33,600 nucleotides of DNA from DATIYF01 sp035517775 (GTDB lineage: Bacteria; Acidobacteriota; Terriglobia; Terriglobales; Acidobacteriaceae), in contig DATIYF010000028.1 in NCBI GenBank assembly GCA_035517775.1, positions 1 to 33,600 of the forward strand. Reading direction: 5' to 3'. Below, piece after piece: positions 15,519-21,395 of the stretch. Both the position numbers and the translations under genes were made by a program. The notes below the pieces were generated by a model. It was not told where the DNA came from. It worked only from the letters and a program-made list of their open reading frames with translations, and searched no databases. Position 1 is the first letter of the stretch. Every line of letters begins with the position of its first letter.

Positions 15519-16649
15519 ATGAATAGACGCTCCTTTGCCACCAACACGCTGGGCTTACTGGGAGCAGCGGCCTTCCCTGGCTTGGCACAACCGGCAAGGG
15601 CACGATCTGCCCCTGGCCATCCCAGCGAAGCTCCAGCACAGGGCTGGATCACTGACGTCGAAGGCATAAAGGTCGGCCACTTCACCGACGAGCGCCGCCC
15701 CACCGGTTGCACCGTCGTGCTTTGTGAGGGGGAAGCGACCTGCGGGGTGGATGTGCGCGGCGGCTGGCCCGGAACGCGCCTCACCGATGCCCTCGATCCG
15801 GTAAAAGGCGCCAGCGACACGATCCTGGTCCAGGCCATCGCGCTCTCGGGAGGAAGCAACTTCGGACTGGCCACGGCCTCAGGAGTAGAGCAGTACCTGC
15901 GCGAGAAGTACATCGCCAGACTGGGTGCGGCGGCCAAAAGCAAGCCGATGGCCTTTGCGGTTCCCGCCGCCATCATCTACGACATCGAGTTGGGCGATTG
16001 GACCATTGTTCCCAACGCCGAATCCGGATACCAGGCATGCCTGGCGGCGAAGGCCGGTCCCGTGCCGGAGGGAAATGTCGGCGTGGGCAACGGCGCCACC
16101 GTGGGCAAGATGTTCGGCATGAAACAGTCCATGAAATCGGGGCTCGGGACCTCCAGCATTAAGGTCGGCGACAGCGGGGCGGTGGTGGGAGCCATCGCGG
16201 CCGTTAATGCCCTGGGGGATGTGATTGATCCGCGTAGTGGCAAGATCGTGGCCGGCGCGCGCGCAGAAACTGGGTTCCTCAACGAGATGGGCGAACTGCG
16301 CCGCGGTCACGGCGTCCTGCCCGTGGAGTGGAATACCACCATCGCGGTGGTGGCAACGAATGCCACCTTCACCAAGACCGAGATGAACAAGATTGCTCAG
16401 ATGGCCTCAGCAGGCCTTGCTCGCACCATTAATCCGGTATTTACCACTTGGGACGGAGATACTGTGTTCGCAATCTCGACCCGCGCCCCGTCGCTCAAGA
16501 CGAGGTTTGAAGTGAGCGCCATCGGCGCGATTGCCGCCGAGGCCCTCTCCGAAGCGATCCTCCGCGCGGTGCGAAACGCCCGTGGTATTCCTGGAATTCC
16601 CGCACTCCGGGACTTGCCCGGCAGGGCTGCGGGCCCAGGGCATCCATAG
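15519..16649 (+). CDS. Tat-exported S58/P1-family self-processing peptidase (DmpA/BapA/NylC-like)
   Basis: A 376-residue N-terminal-nucleophile hydrolase of peptidase family S58. NRRSFATNTLGLLGAAAF is a twin-arginine-type signal. The family core starts at VEGIKVGHFTD (47-57). LSGGSNFGLATASGV, GNVGVGNGATVGKM and GLGTSS are family signatures. WN-TTIAVVATNATFTK places the expected self-cleavage between N272 and T273, leaving Thr as the new N-terminal nucleophile. The nylon-oligomer hydrolase NylC cleaves at an Asn-Thr bond, whereas DmpA and BapA use Ser. Known members act on D-amides, beta-peptides or 6-aminohexanoate oligomers. The GGAG ribosome site is 7 bp before the ATG. It is probably cotranscribed with the amidohydrolase upstream. 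Exact substrate unknown. Confidence 0.9.
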   Translation: MNRRSFATNTLGLLGAAAFPGLAQPARARSAPGHPSEAPAQGWITDVEGIKVGHFTDERRPTGCTVVLCEGEATCGVDVRGGWPGTRLTDALDPVKGASDTILVQAIALSGGSNFGLATASGVEQYLREKYIARLGAAAKSKPMAFAVPAAIIYDIELGDWTIVPNAESGYQACLAAKAGPVPEGNVGVGNGATVGKMFGMKQSMKSGLGTSSIKVGDSGAVVGAIAAVNALGDVIDPRSGKIVAGARAETGFLNEMGELRRGHGVLPVEWNTTIAVVATNATFTKTEMNKIAQMASAGLARTINPVFTTWDGDTVFAISTRAPSLKTRFEVSAIGAIAAEALSEAILRAVRNARGIPGIPALRDLPGRAAGPGHP

Positions 16650-16728
16650 TTGGAACGCATTCATTCGCAAAGAGTTCAGGCCGGGACGCGCACAATAACC
16701 GCACTTAACCCCGGGACATTGCCTGCCA

Positions 16729-16750
16729 ACGGCGGCCGCCTAACCGCCGT
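16729..16750. repeat. Inverted repeat between convergent genes
   Basis: ACGGCGG (16729-16735) and CCGCCGT (16744-16750) form a perfect 7-bp stem. It lies between the convergent S58 peptidase and the DUF2165-like gene. There is no T-tract. It may act as a weak two-way transcript end. I see nothing else in 16650-16831. Confidence 0.4.
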
Positions 16751-16831
16751 CAGCCACATTTGAGATGAGCTTCAGATGCCGGCTTCCGGCAATCAGCTCT
16801 CCGCCATGACGGCGTGCCTTTCGTTGGCCGG

Positions 16832-17326
16832 CTACTCGGGGGCTGGCTCGGGTTGCAACACAAGCAAAAACACCACGCCAACAATGGTAAACATTCGGAA
16901 TGCCTCTTCCTGCCCATTCCATATTTTCGACTGCCACATCAGAAACCATTCGCCGCCGACATCGAGGAATGCCACCAGCCACATCAGCAGACTCGCCGTC
17001 AGGGCAACCACGGCGACGTTCAGTGCAGCGGCGAATTCCGCCCTGTCCCCACGATGCGATTTCAGCAAGCGAACACCAGCCCACCAGCATAAAACCATAG
17101 TGACTGATTCCCAGGCGATGATGCCGACGTAGAAGGCCGTATGCACTATCGGCGAAGTGACGGCGCGCCACATGACGTGGTTCCCCGGAAAGGTTGAGTC
17201 CATCGTCAGGACGTGGCGGACAAACTCGTAGTTGGAGTTGTAATCCGTGATGTTGTTTAGGACCAGAATCGTGTAGAAAAGTGCGATTGCAAGAACGAGA
17301 GCCGCTTTGGAAACGCGAAGCGCCAT
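16832..17326 (-). CDS. DUF2165-like four-helix inner-membrane protein
   Basis: A 164-residue membrane protein with four hydrophobic helices, at about residues 6-25, 58-80, 101-121 and 145-157. Polar loops between them contain NNITDYNSNYEFVRHVL and TMDSTFPGN. This layout and these motifs match the DUF2165 family of predicted small integral membrane proteins, whose function is not known. The start at 17326 (MALRVSKAAL) gives the family-like N-terminus. The frame stays open far upstream, but that part is antisense to the alpha/beta hydrolase and has no membrane character; a start 4 codons earlier (17338) is also possible. A TATAAT on the minus strand (17357-17362) may be its -10 box, without a clear -35. 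It is transcribed divergently from the hydrolase. Confidence 0.75.
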   Translation of the reverse strand: MALRVSKAALVLAIALFYTILVLNNITDYNSNYEFVRHVLTMDSTFPGNHVMWRAVTSPIVHTAFYVGIIAWESVTMVLCWWAGVRLLKSHRGDRAEFAAALNVAVVALTASLLMWLVAFLDVGGEWFLMWQSKIWNGQEEAFRMFTIVGVVFLLVLQPEPAPE

Positions 17327-17422
17327 TACATGCCGCATGGGTTGTCGCACGCGCGAATTATATCTTCCCGGGGCATGAGCGATCCTTTTGCCGCATTTTC
17401 CGGCGAAGCCTGCACGTCGAGG

Positions 17423-17505
17423 TGCAGGCACATGGAAGTACGGATGACGGGCGCCTCGAAGCCTGTGGAAACGGGACGAGCGGGATTTGCGATATGCAGG
17501 CACAT
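17423..17505 (+). repeat. Direct repeat in a divergent intergenic region
   Basis: TGCAGGCACAT occurs at 17423-17433 and 17495-17505, 72 bp apart, in the 231-bp gap between the DUF2165-like gene and the alpha/beta hydrolase. Both copies lie upstream of both starts. They could be paired regulator sites or chance; there is no further support. Confidence 0.3.
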
Positions 17506-17557
17506 TGGCATGTCGCCGGCGTAGTATCCTCGGTCTTTCCATCAGGAGAAAGAAACT

Positions 17558-18466
17558 ATGCGCCATAACAGATTGAGCGTTCGCCTGATCGGCATTAGCC
17601 TGCTGCTTCTCGCCTCGGTTGCGGCGAATGCGCAGGCGGCTGCCATCTCTTCCAAGACCGCGGAGGTTGACGGGCTGAAGATTCACTATCTGACCGCGGG
17701 CCATGGGCCCGCCGTGATTCTGCTGCATGGCTACACCCAGACTTCGCGCATGTGGCGTCCGCTGATTCCCAGGCTGGCAGGGCGGTTCACCGTGATTGCG
17801 CCCGATCTGCCCGGCATTGGCGATTCCGATATACCGAAGGGTGGGATGGACATGAAGACGGCGGCCATCCGCATTCACAGCCTGGCCCGCTCGCTCCACG
17901 TGGAGAAGGCGCGCGTGGTGGGGCATGACATCGGGCTGATGGTCGCCTACGCCTATGCGGCAATGTATCCCCATGAGGTGGAAAAGCTGGTGGTGATGGA
18001 TGCTTTTCTTCCCGGAGTCGAGGGTTGGGAGGCGTACTACGACAACCCCGATCTCTGGCATTTTCGCTTTCACGGACCCACCCCGGAGGCTCTGGTCGCG
18101 GGGCGGGAGAAGATTTATTTTGCCTACTTCTGGGACGAGTTTGCGGCGGACAAAACGAAATCACTGCCGGCGGCCGACCGCGCCGCCTACGTGGCGGCTT
18201 ACTCGCGCCCGGGCCGGATGCGGGCAGGCTGGGCCTACTTTGCCGCATGGCCGGAAACCGCCAAAGAGTTTGCAGAAATGGCAAAGACCAAGCTGACCAT
18301 GCCGGTTTTAGCGATCGCCGGCGAGAACGCCAGCGCCAGCACGCTTTTTCCCCAGATGAAGCTGGTGGCCAACAACGTAACCGTGCTGGGACTTAAGGAC
18401 ACCGGCCATTGGGTGATGGAGGAACGCCCCAGGGAAACGATGGAGGCGCTGGTGAATTTTCTGTGA
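17558..18466 (+). CDS. Secreted alpha/beta hydrolase (epoxide hydrolase/dehalogenase-like)
   Basis: A 302-residue alpha/beta-hydrolase-fold enzyme. A signal peptide ends near residue 27 (SVAANAQA). HGYTQTSRMW (57-66) is the oxyanion-hole strand in the HGxP-like position. VGHDIG places Asp124 as the nucleophile, which is typical of epoxide hydrolases and haloalkane/haloacid dehalogenases rather than Ser-based esterases. TGHWVMEERP gives the catalytic H284. The cap region (about 150-225) is rich in Trp, Tyr and Phe, as expected for epoxide hydrolases. AGGAG stands about 10 bp before the ATG. Its stop codon overlaps the GTG that begins the Rieske relic, so the two were once coupled. Export is unusual for soluble epoxide hydrolases but is seen in related groups. 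The reaction is inferred from the Asp nucleophile. Confidence 0.88.
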   Translation: MRHNRLSVRLIGISLLLLASVAANAQAAAISSKTAEVDGLKIHYLTAGHGPAVILLHGYTQTSRMWRPLIPRLAGRFTVIAPDLPGIGDSDIPKGGMDMKTAAIRIHSLARSLHVEKARVVGHDIGLMVAYAYAAMYPHEVEKLVVMDAFLPGVEGWEAYYDNPDLWHFRFHGPTPEALVAGREKIYFAYFWDEFAADKTKSLPAADRAAYVAAYSRPGRMRAGWAYFAAWPETAKEFAEMAKTKLTMPVLAIAGENASASTLFPQMKLVANNVTVLGLKDTGHWVMEERPRETMEALVNFL

Positions 18467-18660
18467 TCGCAGCCCAGGTAGATGAAGAGGAGGTCGTGCT
18501 GGTCGGGCGGGGTGCGGAATTATTTGCCGTGGGAGCCTCCTGCAGCCACTACCACGGCCCGCTCGCCGAAGGCCTTTTCTCGGGCGAGGAAGTCCGCTGC
18601 CCCTGACAGCATGCATGTTTCAGCCTGCCGACTGGCGAGGCGCCGCGGCGCCTCGCCCCG
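18463..18660 (+). pseudogene. Broken Rieske [2Fe-2S] domain, relic of an AIF-like oxidoreductase
   Basis: From a GTG overlapping the hydrolase stop (18463), the frame reads VLVGRGAELFAVGASCSHY, HGPLAEGL and EEVRCP, then TGA at 18604-18606. Past the stop the same frame continues QHACFSLPTGEA. The normal Rieske sequence in Rieske-FAD reductases (AIFM3-like) is CPWHHACFSLRTGEA. So the Trp codon TGG has become TGA, and the second cluster His has become Gln (CAG). The first ligand pair CSH is intact. Homology fades after about 18650, and the FAD/NAD reductase part, normally about 400 residues, is absent before the next gene at 18809. I call it a decayed, truncated gene. A very short CSH-only protein is unlikely to hold a cluster. 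Confidence 0.8.
18634..18657. repeat. Perfect 24-bp GC palindrome
   Basis: Bases 18634-18657 are fully self-complementary, with left arm GGCGAGGCGCCG and no spacer. The palindrome sits in the tail of the Rieske relic, about 150 bp before the aminotransferase. No T-tract follows. It would form a very strong RNA hairpin and may end the hydrolase transcript. Confidence 0.6.
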
Positions 18661-18808
18661 CGAACTCCAGGTCAACTCTTTCACGTTCGGCCTGATCCAT
18701 CTTTGTTGAGGAGTAGCTGGGCATCCATTAGTATTCCCTACAGTCACGTCTCTATGGGCCGCTCAGCGTGCCACCGGGGCGGCAGAGAAACCTCGTGGAG
18801 AAACAACC

Positions 18809-20098
18809 ATGTCCAAAGCAACCCGCAGCGTTACCAGGTTCTGGCATCCCTTCGCCAATATGGCGCAGGTTGCGCAGCAGGAGATTGTCATTGATCGCGG
18901 CGATGGCGTCTGGGTTTGGGACACTCGCGGCAATCGCTACCTGGATGCGACCGCCGGACTGTGGTACTGCTTCGTTGGCCATGGGCGGGCCGAGCTAGCG
19001 GAAGCCGCCGCACGCCAGATGAAGAGGCTCGCCGCTTACTCCGCCTTCGGCGATTTTGCCAACGATCCCGCCCTGCGGCTGGCCGAGGAAATCTCTTCCA
19101 TCAGCCCCATGGAAGAGGCGGCCGTATTTTTTACCAGCGGCGGCTCGGAGAGCATCGAGACTGCGGCCAAGCTGGTGCGCCGTTACTGGACCGCGACCGG
19201 AAAACCTGAGCGCCGGTTGCTCGTGACCCGAGGCGGGTCCTATCACGGGGTGGCGGGATATGGCACCAGCCTGGCGGGAATCGCACCCAACGCCTCTGGA
19301 TACGGCGAGCTGATTCCCGGCATCATCTGCGTTCCTCCCGATGATCCGCAAGCGCTCGAAAAGGTCATCAGCGAGCATCCGGGCGAAGTTGCCGGCTTCT
19401 TCGGCGAACCGGTGCGTGGCGCCGGAGGCGTCTATCCACCGGTTGGCGATTACTGGCAACAGATTCAGCGCATCTGCCACCGCAACGACGTTCTGCTCGT
19501 AGCAGATGAAGTAGTCACCGGCTTTGGCCGCCTGGGAAGGTGGTTCGGCAGCTCCAGATTCGGCATTCTCCCCGATATCATTACCGGCGCTAAAGGCGTG
19601 ACCTCAGGCTATCTTCCGCTGGGTGTTGTGATTTGCGGCCCGCGGGTTCAGGAGCCTTTCTGGCGCGGAAAGGCCGGCATGTTCCGCCATGGCTACACTT
19701 ACTCTGGCCACGCCACCGCCTGTGCCGTTGGCGTCGCGAATCTCGAGATCATCGAGAAAGAGAAGCTTCTCGAGCGGGTGTCGGAGCTGGAGCCGGTGCT
19801 GGCGGCAGAAATGGAGCGGCTGCGCCAGCATCCTCTCGTCGGCGAAGTTCGTTCGGCCGGCCTGACCGCCGCGTTTCAGCTCTCCGCCGAGGCCTTGGCC
19901 AGCAATCCCGGAATCGCCGACGAGGTGCTCATGGAGGCGCGGCGGAATGGAATCCTCACCCGCTCGCTTATGGGCCACTCCCTGCAAATTTCGCCGCCTC
20001 TGGTGATCACAAAAGAGGAATTGCGCTCCATGGCGGATGGTTTTCTGGCTGCGCTGGCGCATGTCGAGACTGAGATGGCGGGAGTGAAGGGCCGCTAG
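18809..20098 (+). CDS. Class III PLP-dependent aminotransferase (omega-amino acid type)
   Basis: A 429-residue fold-type-I aminotransferase of class III, which moves the terminal amino group of omega-, beta- or D-amino acids or diamines to a keto acid such as pyruvate. SGGSES (110-115) binds the PLP phosphate. SYHG (144-147) stacks on the ring. VADEVVTGFGRLG holds the ring-nitrogen Asp (D233). TGAKGVTSGYLPLG holds the Schiff-base Lys (K262). RHGYTYSGHATACAVG is the conserved later loop. No signal peptide, so it is cytoplasmic. GGAG lies 8 bp before the ATG. The relatives I recognise are beta-alanine:pyruvate and 6-aminohexanoate aminotransferases. It is followed after 28 bp by a serine hydrolase, probably in one transcript. 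The amino donor is not known. Confidence 0.92.
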   Translation: MSKATRSVTRFWHPFANMAQVAQQEIVIDRGDGVWVWDTRGNRYLDATAGLWYCFVGHGRAELAEAAARQMKRLAAYSAFGDFANDPALRLAEEISSISPMEEAAVFFTSGGSESIETAAKLVRRYWTATGKPERRLLVTRGGSYHGVAGYGTSLAGIAPNASGYGELIPGIICVPPDDPQALEKVISEHPGEVAGFFGEPVRGAGGVYPPVGDYWQQIQRICHRNDVLLVADEVVTGFGRLGRWFGSSRFGILPDIITGAKGVTSGYLPLGVVICGPRVQEPFWRGKAGMFRHGYTYSGHATACAVGVANLEIIEKEKLLERVSELEPVLAAEMERLRQHPLVGEVRSAGLTAAFQLSAEALASNPGIADEVLMEARRNGILTRSLMGHSLQISPPLVITKEELRSMADGFLAALAHVETEMAGVKGR

Positions 20099-20126
20099 AA
20101 GCCAGAAGGCGGGTGGCGAACCCAGA

Positions 20127-21362
20127 TTGGACTTCAAACCGACAAGGCGTTTCGCATCCGGGCCTCGGCTCGGAGAGTTCGGTCTGGCTCTGGTCCTTGC
20201 ATGGGGAGGAGTCAGCGCCTGGGCGCAAAGTGCGCCGGTAGGCGGCTTTTGGCCCAAGGCAACGCCTGAATCTGTGGGCATGGATTCCCTGCCCATTCAG
20301 GCCTTTGACCGCGACCTGGCCAGCGGCAAATATCCGCAAGTGGATAGCATGCTCATCATTCGCTGCGGCGAGAATGTCTTCGAGCGCACCTATCAGCATG
20401 ACTACGGAAAGATCTATTACAAAGAGGCCCACGAGAGGGGGCCTCTGAATGCGCGCCTGACCGGCATCTACAATTATTTCGACCCCCAATATCATCCCTA
20501 CTGGCAAGGCACAGATGCTCATACCATGCAGTCGGTGACTAAGACGGTCACCTCGGTCACCATGGGCATCGCCATGTACCGCCACGAATTTCATGCGGAC
20601 TTGAACACGCCGATCCTTAAGTTTTTCGATATTTCCAAGGTAAAGAACCTGGATGACCGCAAGCGGCGCATAACCCTGAGCGATCTGCTTACCATGCGCA
20701 GCGGCCTGGATTGGAACGAAGACCTTCCCTACAACGACCCGCACAACGGCTCCAGCGCCATGGAGGCTACCGATGACTGGGTGCGGTTTGTGATTGACCG
20801 CCCCATGGCCTACGAGCCGGGAACACACTTTGCCTACAGCAGCGGAGTGGCAGAATTATTAGGCTACATCTTCCAAAAAGCTACCGCACAAGACATTGAG
20901 GCTTATGCGAGCGAGCATCTTTTCAGACCGCTGGGCTTCGAACATGTTCACTGGAAGCGCGCGCCGCTCGGCCTGCCCGATACGGAGGGAGGCCTTTATC
21001 TTCGGCCCCAGGACATGGCCAAGATCGGATACCTCTATCTGCACGACGGCGTATGGAAGGGCCAGCGCATGGTTTCCAGCGAGTGGGTCAAGCAGTCCAT
21101 CACGCCGAGCACCGACGCCGGCGGCGGCTACAAGTATGGCTTTCAGTGGTGGATGATCCCACATGGATCCGCGCCCCAGCACCTGGCCTGGGCTGCGCTG
21201 GGCTTTGGCGGCCAGCGGATTCTGGTTCTTCCCGAAGATCAACTCATACTGATTTTCACCGGCTGGAACATTCTTTCCGACGAGTCGCTGGATAGCGGTA
21301 TGGCAATAGAACGGATCACATCGGGTGTTCATCCCTATACGTGCATGGCCCCGCAAAAATGA
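20127..21362 (+). CDS. Secreted SxxK serine hydrolase (beta-lactamase/NylB-like)
   Basis: A 411-residue exported serine hydrolase. A signal peptide ends at about residue 34 (GGVSAWAQ). MQSVTKTVTSVTMGIA gives S136 and K139 of the SxxK site. FAYSSG gives Tyr237 of the Y-x-S/N motif. TLSDLLTMRSGLDWNED and FRPLGF are typical of the class C beta-lactamase/esterase family, and GFGGQRI lies where the third active-site motif is expected. Length is normal for the family. The start is TTG at 20127, 28 bp after the aminotransferase stop; no closer ATG keeps the whole signal peptide, and the ribosome site is weak. 6-aminohexanoate-dimer hydrolases (NylB) share this architecture. Substrate not readable; beta-lactam resistance seems unlikely given the catabolic surroundings. 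Confidence 0.87.
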   Translation: MDFKPTRRFASGPRLGEFGLALVLAWGGVSAWAQSAPVGGFWPKATPESVGMDSLPIQAFDRDLASGKYPQVDSMLIIRCGENVFERTYQHDYGKIYYKEAHERGPLNARLTGIYNYFDPQYHPYWQGTDAHTMQSVTKTVTSVTMGIAMYRHEFHADLNTPILKFFDISKVKNLDDRKRRITLSDLLTMRSGLDWNEDLPYNDPHNGSSAMEATDDWVRFVIDRPMAYEPGTHFAYSSGVAELLGYIFQKATAQDIEAYASEHLFRPLGFEHVHWKRAPLGLPDTEGGLYLRPQDMAKIGYLYLHDGVWKGQRMVSSEWVKQSITPSTDAGGGYKYGFQWWMIPHGSAPQHLAWAALGFGGQRILVLPEDQLILIFTGWNILSDESLDSGMAIERITSGVHPYTCMAPQK

Positions 21363-21395
21363 GGCCACTTCGCGATTGAAACGCAGTGATCCCGG

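Noticed and set aside
17327..18073. An N-terminal extension of 249 codons on the DUF2165-like gene
   Set aside because: This part is antisense to the alpha/beta hydrolase, hydrophilic and basic, and absent from the small membrane-protein family. The start at 17326 fits.
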